Both the position numbers and the translations under genes were made by a program. Shown piece after piece: positions 1-6,165 of a stretch of 6,165 nt of DNA. Source of the DNA: Bacteroidales bacterium (GTDB lineage: Bacteria; Bacteroidota; Bacteroidia; Bacteroidales; VadinHA17); assembly GCA_003501665.1 (NCBI GenBank), contig DNOQ01000362.1, positions 1 to 6,165 of the forward strand, read 5' to 3'. Under the pieces are notes generated by a model, which was not told the DNA's origin, searched no databases, and worked only from the letters and a program-made list of their open reading frames with translations. The first letter of the stretch is position 1; each line of letters opens with the position of its first letter.

Positions 1-492
1 AGAGAGGTAGCTGCACTTGCAGCTCTGATATTCGGAATATGGGGTGCAATCAAATTCTCTTCTTTCACTGCCGGTAAACTTTACGAATGGTTCGATATGT
101 CGGGACAATATGTCGGCCTGATTGCATTCCTGATCACCTTCGGGGTGATTGTAATAATAATTCATTTTATAGGGATAATTGCCGACAGAATAATAGATGC
201 AGTATCCCTCGGTTTTATGAACAGGGTGCTGGGAATGGTTTTCGGCCTCTTTAAAACGGTACTAATACTGAGTGTTTTCTTTGTTATTCTGAATGCTTTC
301 CATGCACACCGGCATTTCCTGCCTGAAAAAGCCATTGAACAATCAAGATTTTTTAATCCGATTGCAGATATTGCACCTGCTATCTTTCCGATAATAGGAG
401 AGGGAGGATATGACAAGAGCTTCGACAGGTTCAAAAAGAAATATGATGAGGAGAAGAATCAGGAGCGCGAACCCGTTGAAGTGTCAATTTAA
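1..492 (+). CDS. CvpA family inner-membrane protein (5' end outside window)
   Basis: The reading frame is open from the first base of the window, so the gene starts upstream; 163 residues are visible. The ATG at 97 is internal, because the 32 codons before it already encode a hydrophobic CvpA-like stretch (ALAALIFGIWGAIKF). Three hydrophobic segments can be seen, at about visible residues 4-20, 38-60 and 75-98, followed by an amphipathic region and a strongly charged tail (residues ~135-163, rich in K, E, D, R). This matches the CvpA/colicin V production family, small multi-pass inner-membrane proteins of about 160-190 residues, so perhaps 20-30 residues are missing. In E. coli CvpA is needed for colicin V production; its biochemical activity is not known, and no colicin genes are visible here, so the name says little about its role. 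It ends with TAA 38 bp before tyrS on the same strand. The family call is from memory of sequence pattern, not a search. Confidence 0.85.
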   Translation, partial: REVAALAALIFGIWGAIKFSSFTAGKLYEWFDMSGQYVGLIAFLITFGVIVIIIHFIGIIADRIIDAVSLGFMNRVLGMVFGLFKTVLILSVFFVILNAFHAHRHFLPEKAIEQSRFFNPIADIAPAIFPIIGEGGYDKSFDRFKKKYDEEKNQEREPVEVSI

Positions 493-502
493 ATCCCTTT
501 AC

Positions 503-510
503 TATATTTG
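503..510 (+). promoter_or_regulatory. Candidate Bacteroidota-type -7 promoter element for tyrS
   Basis: The 38-bp gap between the CvpA-like gene and tyrS contains TATATTTG, an exact match to the Bacteroidota sigma-ABfr -7 consensus TAnnTTTG, ending 20 bp before the tyrS ATG. Transcription would start roughly 5-7 bp further on, giving a leader of only about 14 nt. The -33 TTG element is weak: the nearest TTG (476-478, within the end of the upstream gene) lies 24 bp from the -7 box, rather than the usual 19-21. No Shine-Dalgarno sequence precedes the ATG (CAAAAAAGCTTAT), as is common in this phylum. Read-through from the upstream gene is also possible. Confidence 0.55.
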
Positions 511-530
511 CATCTCTCAAAAAAGCTTAT

Positions 531-1823
531 ATGAATTTTGTTGAAGAACTAAAATGGAGAGGCATGATCCATGATATCATGCCCGGGACGGAAGAAATGC
601 TGGAAAAGGGCATGGTTGCAGGTTATATTGGTTTTGATCCTACAGCCGATTCACTTCATATCGGCCATATGGTACAGGTTATGCTGCTTGTTCATTTTCA
701 GAGGGCCGGAAATATTCCTGTTGCTTTGGTGGGAGGTGCAACGGGAATGATAGGAGATCCTTCATGCAGATCGGAAGAGAGAAACCTGCTTGATGAAACA
801 ACACTGAGGAAAAATCAGGAGGGGATTAAAAAACAACTGGCAAAATTCCTTGATTTCAATCCTGAAAGAAAGAATAAGGCTGTTATGGTCAATAATTATG
901 ACTGGATGAAGGAATTCTCATTTCTCAGTTTTATCCGCGATATCGGGAAACACATTACCGTAAATTACATGATGTCGAAGGACTCGGTTAAGAAAAGACT
1001 CACTTCAGAATCGAGGGAGGGTATGTCATTTACGGAGTTTTCGTACCAGTTGGTTCAGGGATACGATTTCCTTCATCTTTATAATGAGATTGGCTGTAAA
1101 CTGCAGATGGGCGGATCGGACCAGTGGGGAAATATTGTTACAGGGACTGAACTTATCCGTCGTAAAACCGGCGGTGAAGCATTTGCACTTACCTGTCCCC
1201 TTATAACTAAATCGGATGGTGCAAAATTCGGGAAGACCGAATCGGGGAACGTGTGGCTCGATCCCGAAAAAACTTCACCCTATCATTTTTACCAGTTCTG
1301 GCTTAATGTATCGGATGAGGATGCTGCGAGATATATCAGAATTTTCACCCTTCTAAGCAGGGAGGAGATTGAAAATCTGATTTCGGAGCATAATAAATCC
1401 CCGCACGAAAGAATTCTTCAGAAAAGACTTGCCGAAGAGGTTACCGTTATGGTTCATTCACCCGATGAATACCATGCAGCAGTGGAAGCATCACAGATTT
1501 TATTCGGGAAAGGAACCACAGAGACGCTGAAAAAGATGAATGAAACCACATTTCTTTCAGTTTTTGAGGGTGTCCCGTCATTCGATATAAAGAGAGAGAT
1601 CCTGATTTCAGGTGCTACTTTTACGTCACTCTGTGCAGAATATTCACAGGTTTTCAGTTCAAAAGGGGAGCTCAGGAGGATGATTCAGGGAGGTGGCGTC
1701 AGCCTCAACAAGGAAAGAGTTGATAATCCTGATATTATGATCGGGCAGGATAAGCTGTTAAATAATAAATATCTGCTTATTCAGAAGGGGAAGAAAAACT
1801 ATTTCCTGCTGAGGTTTATCTGA
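531..1823 (+). CDS. tyrS: Tyrosyl-tRNA synthetase (class Ic, bacterial TyrRS)
   Basis: This cytoplasmic enzyme charges tRNA-Tyr with tyrosine using ATP. The 430 residues match the usual bacterial TyrRS length (about 400-430). The class I signatures are present: HIGH at residues 43-46 within GFDPTADSLHIGH, and KFGKT at 232-236 in place of KMSKS, as is normal for TyrRS. Residues equivalent to the tyrosine-binding pocket of the Geobacillus enzyme are all visible: Y32, D76 (GDPS), Y172, Q176, D179 and Q198 in the GGSDQWGN block (194-201). The C-terminal part, from about residue 355 to the end, is an S4 RNA-binding domain (ELRRMIQGGGVSLN), which contacts the tRNA. The enzyme therefore looks complete and active. 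The ATG at 531 follows a TAnnTTTG promoter-like box and starts the expected N-terminus (NFVEELKWRG). Its TGA stop lies 3 bp from the stop of the convergent phosphatase gene. No T-box or other leader structure fits in the 38-bp upstream gap. Confidence 0.98.
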   Translation: MNFVEELKWRGMIHDIMPGTEEMLEKGMVAGYIGFDPTADSLHIGHMVQVMLLVHFQRAGNIPVALVGGATGMIGDPSCRSEERNLLDETTLRKNQEGIKKQLAKFLDFNPERKNKAVMVNNYDWMKEFSFLSFIRDIGKHITVNYMMSKDSVKKRLTSESREGMSFTEFSYQLVQGYDFLHLYNEIGCKLQMGGSDQWGNIVTGTELIRRKTGGEAFALTCPLITKSDGAKFGKTESGNVWLDPEKTSPYHFYQFWLNVSDEDAARYIRIFTLLSREEIENLISEHNKSPHERILQKRLAEEVTVMVHSPDEYHAAVEASQILFGKGTTETLKKMNETTFLSVFEGVPSFDIKREILISGATFTSLCAEYSQVFSSKGELRRMIQGGGVSLNKERVDNPDIMIGQDKLLNNKYLLIQKGKKNYFLLRFI

Positions 1824-1838
1824 CCTTTATTTAAGGTC
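1822..1838. terminator. Short inverted repeat across convergent stop codons, possible weak bidirectional terminator
   Basis: GACCTT (1822-1827) and AAGGTC (1833-1838) form a perfect 6-bp stem with a 5-nt loop (TATTT); a flanking U-G pair could extend it on the + transcript. It overlaps the tyrS stop (1821-1823) and the phosphatase stop (1827-1829), exactly where two convergent operons meet. The stem is short and no U-run follows on either strand, so it is not a typical intrinsic terminator. No other terminator candidate exists in the 3-bp gap. Confidence 0.3.
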
Positions 1839-3077
1839 GACTGCAAGTATCGACACATCATCAAAAAGGTACGGATTGGAATCGGGTATGCCAAGGTAAC
1901 TCAGCATATCTTTCATATTTTGTTCAACAGACATGTCGTTTGAGATGAAACTTATGATTTCTCTGGAGCCCGTTTCAAATCCGAAATCGTCCTTAAGTTC
2001 CGAAAGGCCGTCGGTATAGCATACAATTTTGAAATGTCCCCTGATCTGTAAGGATGTTTTTCTGATCCGGGGGATGGTGTCAAGCATTCCGACGCCTACA
2101 CAGGAGGAGTCAAGAAAACCTGTTTCACCGGTTGAGGTGTTATAGGTTACCGGTGCGGTATGTGCGGCATTGATATATTCAAGTATTCTGGTGTTATGGT
2201 CATAGCGGGCAACAAAGAATGTGATGAATTTTTCTCCCGCGGCATTAGTGACAACTATTGAATTAAGCCTGTGAAGGAGTTCCTCAAGATTAATATCGGC
2301 AGAGAAAAGAGCCCTGAAGCTTGCCTGGAAATTAGACATCAGTATTGCGGCAGACATTCCTTTGCCTGAGACATCGGCGATACAAAATCCCGTTTTTGTT
2401 TCGGAGAGTCTTATACAATCATAATAGTCTCCTCCTACTTCATAGTGAGGGTAGTAAAAACCATGGACTGAAATTTCAGGCCTTCGGGGAAGATGACGGC
2501 TATCCGGGATAAGCATCTTCTGCATCCTCGATGCAAGCTCCAGCTCCTTTTTAAGAGCTTCCTGTCTTAATCTTTCTTTCTGAAGGCGGATGTTTTCAAT
2601 AGCGACTATAATAATATTTGATATGGTCTGAATAAAATTGAGATGCTTTAGTACCGGGCTCATCCCTTCCCCTTCTTCTTCAATATCCCCGATAAAAAGA
2701 AATGCGATCTGAATATTATTGTTATAGACGGGTACAATAATATCGACACCCCTGAAATCCATCTCGGATGAAATATATGTTATTTCCTCGAAGCCAAGCA
2801 GGGTTTCTTCAACATCAATACTTTCATATTCTTTTGGGAATCCGCCGTTGAGAAGACATTCCCAGTTATCGGATCGTTTAAAAATGAGGATTTTACCAAT
2901 ACCCAGGCTTTCCCTGAGGATTGATTCGTATTTCGCGAGAAGAGCTTCCGTGGGCAGATTGGCATTGATTGACATGGTTATGTCGAGCAATGCATCCAGC
3001 TTGAACTTCGATAATTTTAACCTGTCGCCCGGGGTCTTCATTTCTTCTTTTATATCACCCTTTGACGCGTTCAACAT
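1827..3077 (-). CDS. GAF-like sensor / SpoIIE-type PP2C serine/threonine phosphatase
   Basis: Residues ~40-160 form a GAF-like sensor region, residues ~160-190 a charged helical linker (LQKERLRQEALKKELELA), and residues ~190-416 a SpoIIE/RsbU-type PP2C domain. The metal-binding acids expected for catalysis are present: D217 and D220 in GGDYYD, D235 in ADVSGKGM, D356 in YTDG and D407 in FDDVS. Such enzymes dephosphorylate Ser/Thr proteins, often anti-sigma factor antagonists in partner-switching pathways; no STAS or RsbW-like gene is visible here, so the target is unknown. No signal peptide or membrane segment is seen, so it is probably cytoplasmic. One motif usually read as NAGH is NAAH here (303-306). 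The ATG at 3077 overlaps the end of efp by 23 bp and has no ribosome site; a second ATG at 3041 (codon 13), 13 bp past the efp stop and preceded by purine-rich AAAAGAAGAA, is at least as plausible. It is the last gene of the minus-strand block. Confidence 0.9.
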   Translation of the reverse strand: MLNASKGDIKEEMKTPGDRLKLSKFKLDALLDITMSINANLPTEALLAKYESILRESLGIGKILIFKRSDNWECLLNGGFPKEYESIDVEETLLGFEEITYISSEMDFRGVDIIVPVYNNNIQIAFLFIGDIEEEGEGMSPVLKHLNFIQTISNIIIVAIENIRLQKERLRQEALKKELELASRMQKMLIPDSRHLPRRPEISVHGFYYPHYEVGGDYYDCIRLSETKTGFCIADVSGKGMSAAILMSNFQASFRALFSADINLEELLHRLNSIVVTNAAGEKFITFFVARYDHNTRILEYINAAHTAPVTYNTSTGETGFLDSSCVGVGMLDTIPRIRKTSLQIRGHFKIVCYTDGLSELKDDFGFETGSREIISFISNDMSVEQNMKDMLSYLGIPDSNPYLFDDVSILAVDLK

Positions 3078-3621
3078 ACGAACGGTCGCTGGTATTGATC
3101 TTAATTTTATCTCCTGAATTTATAAAAAGAGGCACCATAATAACAGATCCGTTTTCCATTGTTGCCGGTTTATAGGCATTGGTTGCAGTATCTCCCCTCA
3201 AGCCCTTTTCGGTATAAGTCACGTCCATTACTACTGATTGCGGGAGTTCGACAGAAAGCACGGTTTCCGTATCTGCATGAACAACGACTTCGGCACGCTG
3301 GCCCTCAAGAAGAAATTCGGGATAATCAATTACATGCTCTTCAACATGGATCTGTTCGAAAGTCTCGAGATGCATGAAATAAAATCCGATATCGTCCTTA
3401 TATAGATACTGGTAAGGCCTTCGCTCAACCCTCGCCACATTTACTTTTGTTCCGGATGAGAAAGTATTGTCCAGTACTCTGCCTGTTTTGATATTTTTAA
3501 GTTTTGTCCTTACAAAAGCAGGGCCTTTCCCTGGTTTTACATGCTGAAACTGAATTATTGTATAAAGGTCATTATTGTATTCGATGACCAGTCCGTTCCT
3601 GAAATCTGCAGTGGTTGCCAT
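3055..3621 (-). CDS. efp: Elongation factor P
   Basis: EF-P binds between the ribosomal P and E sites and stimulates peptide-bond formation when ribosomes stall at consecutive prolines. The 188 residues are the standard length for the three-domain protein: an N-terminal KOW-like domain (residues ~1-63) and two OB-fold domains (~64-126 and ~127-188). The C-terminal signature region is clear (GDTATNAYKPATMENG and INSGDKIKINT...YVERVK). The tip of domain I reads KPGKGPAF, placing lysine 32 at the position equivalent to E. coli K34, the residue that is beta-lysylated there. No epmA or epmB gene is in the window. The ATG at 3621 gives the expected start MATTADFRNG; no Shine-Dalgarno is visible before it. 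It starts 17 bp after the DUF3108 gene and its TGA lies inside the longest reading of the phosphatase gene, which points to cotranscription of all three. Confidence 0.98.
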   Translation of the reverse strand: MATTADFRNGLVIEYNNDLYTIIQFQHVKPGKGPAFVRTKLKNIKTGRVLDNTFSSGTKVNVARVERRPYQYLYKDDIGFYFMHLETFEQIHVEEHVIDYPEFLLEGQRAEVVVHADTETVLSVELPQSVVMDVTYTEKGLRGDTATNAYKPATMENGSVIMVPLFINSGDKIKINTSDRSYVERVKG

Positions 3622-3638
3622 AAATTTTACGTGTTCTG

Positions 3639-4424
3639 TTATTTCTTTTTTATATCAAGAGGGTAAATAAGTCCCTCGTAACTCACAAGATCAACTATAA
3701 ATGCCCCGACAAAGATATCAAATCGTATCTTAACCGGTAAAAAATTTTTATCAGATGAAAACCAGAATGATACATCTTCTTCTGTTTTAAAGAGCCTGCC
3801 TTTTTCTGTTACAGGATTGAATTTATAACATTTGATCTTTCCCGCTCTGGTTTTAACCTCTTCAGTACCGATATAGCGCATCCGGATAGGATACAGTTCA
3901 TCGGTGAACCATGTCATTATGGTTATCGTTTCGCCTTTTTTTACGGTATCGATATGTGGAAGAATACGGTTCCGGAACCAGTAAAAACATGACAGTATAT
4001 CATGGATACCGGGTTGAGTTAGATGTACACCTGTAAGGTCGCTGGTAAGTATTGCAGAGTCGGTCCTGGTGGTATGATCAAAATCCACAACATTGTACCT
4101 TTTATAATTTCCCTCACTGATATTTCTTACAGATCTGACAGGCAATTCAGTGCACGGATCTATAAAACTTTCATAGATATCAAGGACTTTGAAAAGGACA
4201 TCAACTATTCCCAGTGTCTTGCCGGTCAGCCTTGAATGCCATATTTCAGTTCCTGCCAGAGTGTCAGTATTCAGTTCCAGTGTGGCTTCTCCTCCGGTAA
4301 TGAATCCGTAATGAATTGTATAATAAATTTTTTCACCTGGCTGGTAGGTTGTGATCTGGCTGTTTCCCGGCATAAGAAACAGAATAAGGAATATTGTTAT
4401 CAGTATTATTCTGTTTATTGGCAT
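3639..4424 (-). CDS. DUF3108 domain-containing secreted protein
   Basis: The protein has 261 residues from the ATG at 4424. A signal peptide is visible: a short basic N-terminus (MPINR), a hydrophobic core (residues ~6-18, IILITIFLILFLM) and a likely cleavage around GNS-Q (residues 20-23), so it should be exported to the periplasm or envelope; no lipobox cysteine is present. The mature part starts with the YYTIHYGFITGGEATL pattern typical of DUF3108 and continues as a beta-rich domain with GTEEVKTRAGKIKCYKF and VSFWFSSDKNFLPVKI, fitting the family from end to end. The function of DUF3108 is not established; I infer only an envelope role. The frame stays open to a TTG at 4442, but that would add six residues (MSLFLR) before the signal peptide, so the ATG is preferred. 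It lies 30 bp after tsaB and 17 bp before efp. Confidence 0.85.
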   Translation of the reverse strand: MPINRIILITIFLILFLMPGNSQITTYQPGEKIYYTIHYGFITGGEATLELNTDTLAGTEIWHSRLTGKTLGIVDVLFKVLDIYESFIDPCTELPVRSVRNISEGNYKRYNVVDFDHTTRTDSAILTSDLTGVHLTQPGIHDILSCFYWFRNRILPHIDTVKKGETITIMTWFTDELYPIRMRYIGTEEVKTRAGKIKCYKFNPVTEKGRLFKTEEDVSFWFSSDKNFLPVKIRFDIFVGAFIVDLVSYEGLIYPLDIKKK

Positions 4425-4454
4425 TCTCAGAAACAGTGACAATTTTCAGACCAG

Positions 4455-5159
4455 TTAATTCCCCAGGACATTTTTTACAGGTTTCGAAGTTAAAAAATCT
4501 TTCAGATAAAATGGTTCAAAATATGCCACATCTTCAAAATCTCTTTCTGAGAGTGCTTCTGATGCGGGCTTGCACATTGAAGAAGCAGATATATTGTAAC
4601 CGGATTCATATATGATATTTTGTCTTTTTATCACATCTTTACATTTTTCAGCGCCGTCGCCGAAAAGAAATATTCTCGATGATTCAGGATATTCACTGAA
4701 AGATTCATTAGTCATTATTTCAGCTTTTAAATTCCTGACAATTTTCCCCTCATGGTTAAAAACAGCTGAATAGACTTCCATTCTTCTTGCATCCAGGAGA
4801 GGGCAAAAGAGGTCATATGAGGTGAATGTGTATTTTCCCTTTATGTAATCGTAAAAGCCATGGAACATTGAAAACGTTGTTTCAATGCCTATCAGGGGTA
4901 AAGAAGCTGCGTAAGCGATACCCTTTGCTGCAGAGACTCCAATTCTGAGTCCGGTATAGGACCCCGGGCCTTTACTGACAGCAACAGCATCAAGGTCTGC
5001 AACACTGATACCTGCTTCGTGAAGCAAATCCTGTATAAAAAGTGTGAGCAATGATGCGTGTGACCGTCCTTCGTTACTCTCCTTTAATGACAGTACGGCG
5101 TTGTTGTCACACAATGCAACTGAGCACAGGCTGGTGGCAGTTTCAATACATAAAATCAT
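4455..5159 (-). CDS. tsaB: tRNA threonylcarbamoyladenosine biosynthesis protein TsaB
   Basis: TsaB is the non-catalytic partner of TsaD; with TsaE they transfer the threonylcarbamoyl group made by TsaC onto A37 of ANN-decoding tRNAs in the cytoplasm. The sequence opens with the ASKHA-fold strand MILCIETATSLCSVAL and carries the family hallmarks GPGSYTGLR (residues 64-72) followed by the helix with SAAKGIAYA, then LLDARRMEVYSAVF (121-134) and a C-terminal FEPFYLKDF (214-222). At 234 residues it is of normal TsaB length and shorter than TsaD, and it lacks the HxxxH metal site of TsaD, which separates the two paralogs. The ATG at 5159 starts directly at the first beta strand. It lies 23 bp after the adaptor gene with no terminator between them. 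No tsaD, tsaE or tsaC is in the window. Confidence 0.96.
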   Translation of the reverse strand: MILCIETATSLCSVALCDNNAVLSLKESNEGRSHASLLTLFIQDLLHEAGISVADLDAVAVSKGPGSYTGLRIGVSAAKGIAYAASLPLIGIETTFSMFHGFYDYIKGKYTFTSYDLFCPLLDARRMEVYSAVFNHEGKIVRNLKAEIMTNESFSEYPESSRIFLFGDGAEKCKDVIKRQNIIYESGYNISASSMCKPASEALSERDFEDVAYFEPFYLKDFLTSKPVKNVLGN

Positions 5160-5182
5160 TTCAGGGAAAGGATTGCCTTAAA

Positions 5183-6165
5183 TTATTTCACGTTAAAAAG
5201 ATCCTCCTTTTTTACTATTTCAATAAGGGTGCTGTCGGACAGTTTTTTGCTTATCGCGCTGAAAGGTGCTGAAATAACTCTTGAACTGTCTTCGAGACCT
5301 GAAATTATCTCGATATAATTATTATCCTGGATACCGGTTCTGACATCCTTTGCAAGGGCATATTTCCCGTCAGTGGCAAATACAAGTGTTCTTATATCTT
5401 CCCTTGCAGATTTAAAATGAACTTTCGAAGTATCCATTCGTGTAGTGACCGACTGAATAGGTACTGTAAGGATTCCCTCTTTTCTTTCTGTCTGTATTTC
5501 CACGGTTGTTGACATTCCGGGCCTGAAAGGATTGCCGCCTGCAGCAGAGAGGTTTTTATACGATTCCGGAAGAATAAAGATTTTAACATCGAAATTTGTC
5601 ACCTGATCAGCTGATACACCGGTTGTTTTTGCAGAATTGGCTATTTCGGTGACTATACCCCGGAATTTATCATTAAGATACGCGTCAACCTGAATCAGTG
5701 CAGTATCTCCCTGGGTTACCCTCACGATATCATTTTCATTGACTTCGACCCTTGCTTCCATTCTTGAAAGATCAGCGATACGGAGTATTTCTGTTCCGGC
5801 CATCAGATTTGTTCCGGCAACCCTTTCTCCAAGCTCCACCAGAAGCATTGAAACGGTTCCCGTCATGGGTGAATAAATTGATGTCTTGACAAGATTTTCA
5901 TTGGCTTCCTTAAGTGATGCTTCTGAACTTATGACCGAGTACCTTGCAGCATCAACCTCAGATTTTGCCACATTATATGATGCTTCTGCCTGTTCATATT
6001 CCGATTCCGATATAGTCTGTTCCTCAAAAAGCTGCTTTGTCCTTTTGAAGGATAATTCAGCCTGGGTAAACTGTGCTTGAGCCTGCGCCAGTCGTGCCCG
6101 GGCAGAGCTTATTGCAGCAACCGAGCGGTCTCTCTGTGAAATATAGATATCGGGCTTGATCCTCA
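5183..6165 (-). CDS. HlyD/MacA-type periplasmic adaptor subunit of a tripartite efflux system (N-terminus outside window)
   Basis: The frame is open to the window edge, giving 326 visible residues; the GTG at 5971 lies inside a helix and is not the start. In order the visible part has the second half of the alpha-helical hairpin (residues ~10-92, rich in A, Q, E), which docks onto a TolC-like channel; the returning lipoyl half (TSIYSPMTGTVSMLLVELGERV, 94-115); a beta-barrel domain (~130-225, with TNFDVKIFI and PFRPGMSTTVEIQT); and a membrane-proximal domain (~230-326, with LTVPIQSVTTR and YIEIISGLEDSSRVISAP). Adaptors of this form bridge an inner-membrane transporter, MacB-type ABC or RND, to the outer-membrane channel. 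Usual length is about 400-450 residues, so about 90-120 are missing, including the signal peptide and first lipoyl half. The partner pump and channel are not in the window; substrate is unknown. It is the first visible gene of the minus-strand block. Confidence 0.9.
   Translation of the reverse strand, partial: RIKPDIYISQRDRSVAAISSARARLAQAQAQFTQAELSFKRTKQLFEEQTISESEYEQAEASYNVAKSEVDAARYSVISSEASLKEANENLVKTSIYSPMTGTVSMLLVELGERVAGTNLMAGTEILRIADLSRMEARVEVNENDIVRVTQGDTALIQVDAYLNDKFRGIVTEIANSAKTTGVSADQVTNFDVKIFILPESYKNLSAAGGNPFRPGMSTTVEIQTERKEGILTVPIQSVTTRMDTSKVHFKSAREDIRTLVFATDGKYALAKDVRTGIQDNNYIEIISGLEDSSRVISAPFSAISKKLSDSTLIEIVKKEDLFNVK

Noticed and set aside
97..99. ATG at 97 as the start of the CvpA-like gene.
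   Set aside because: The frame is open to the window edge and the upstream codons encode a family-like hydrophobic segment, so this methionine is internal.
3710..3717. TATCTTTG on the minus strand inside the DUF3108 gene, a TAnnTTTG match about 90 bp upstream of efp that could be an internal promoter.
   Set aside because: Only six fixed bases, so about three chance matches are expected over both strands of this window; no TTG element is found 19-21 bp upstream. It encodes ordinary residues (DIFVG) of the DUF3108 protein.
4023..4439. Two consecutive + strand open frames opposite the DUF3108 gene.
   Set aside because: They are antisense shadows of a well-supported gene, with no recognisable domains and no promoter or ribosome site.
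4425..4442. Upstream TTG start for the DUF3108 gene.
   Set aside because: It adds six residues before an already good signal peptide that starts at the ATG at 4424; no ribosome-binding sequence favours the TTG.
5969..5971. GTG at 5971 as the start of the adaptor gene.
   Set aside because: It lies within the coiled-coil hairpin; the frame continues upstream with clear adaptor sequence to the window edge.
1..6165. Possible mobile element, CRISPR array, tRNA, riboswitch or defence system.
   Set aside because: Nearly every base is within recognisable genes, gaps are at most about 40 bp, and I see no direct-repeat arrays, transposase, integrase, terminal repeats or tRNA-like cloverleaf.

Overview
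The window looks like an ordinary chromosomal segment from a member of the Bacteroidota, probably of the Bacteroidales/Marinilabiliales kind. The evidence is a TAnnTTTG-type -7 promoter element just ahead of tyrS, the absence of clear Shine-Dalgarno sequences before nearly all genes, moderate AT richness, and protein sequences (EF-P with a PGKGPAF loop, a CvpA-like protein, a DUF3108 protein, a MacA/HlyD-type adaptor) that resemble Bacteroidota versions from memory. No database search was possible, so the taxonomic call is inference.

Layout: two genes are on the + strand. The 3' part of a CvpA-family inner-membrane protein (1-492) is followed after 38 bp by tyrS (531-1823, tyrosyl-tRNA synthetase), with a candidate promoter in the gap. 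These meet five closely packed minus-strand genes head-on. The tyrS stop and the stop of the last minus-strand gene are only 3 bp apart, and a short perfect inverted repeat overlaps both stops. Read 5' to 3' on the minus strand, the block is: a periplasmic adaptor of a tripartite efflux system (5183-6165, cut off at its N-terminus by the window edge), tsaB (4455-5159, part of the t6A tRNA-modification machinery), a secreted DUF3108 protein (3639-4424), efp (3055-3621, elongation factor P) and a GAF-like/SpoIIE-type PP2C phosphatase (1827-3077). Gaps between these genes are 12-30 bp or negative, so they are probably cotranscribed from a promoter beyond the right edge.

Functionally the window is mostly translation housekeeping (tyrosine charging, t6A37 tRNA modification, relief of polyproline stalling) together with envelope functions (CvpA-like, DUF3108, efflux adaptor) and one signalling phosphatase. 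Coding density is very high and no non-coding stretch exceeds about 40 bp. I see no RNA gene, insertion sequence, CRISPR array, prophage trace or attachment site. I found no convincing novel system. The points most worth a second look are the phosphatase fused in transcription to efp, the PGKGP loop of EF-P, and the hairpin at the convergent stops.
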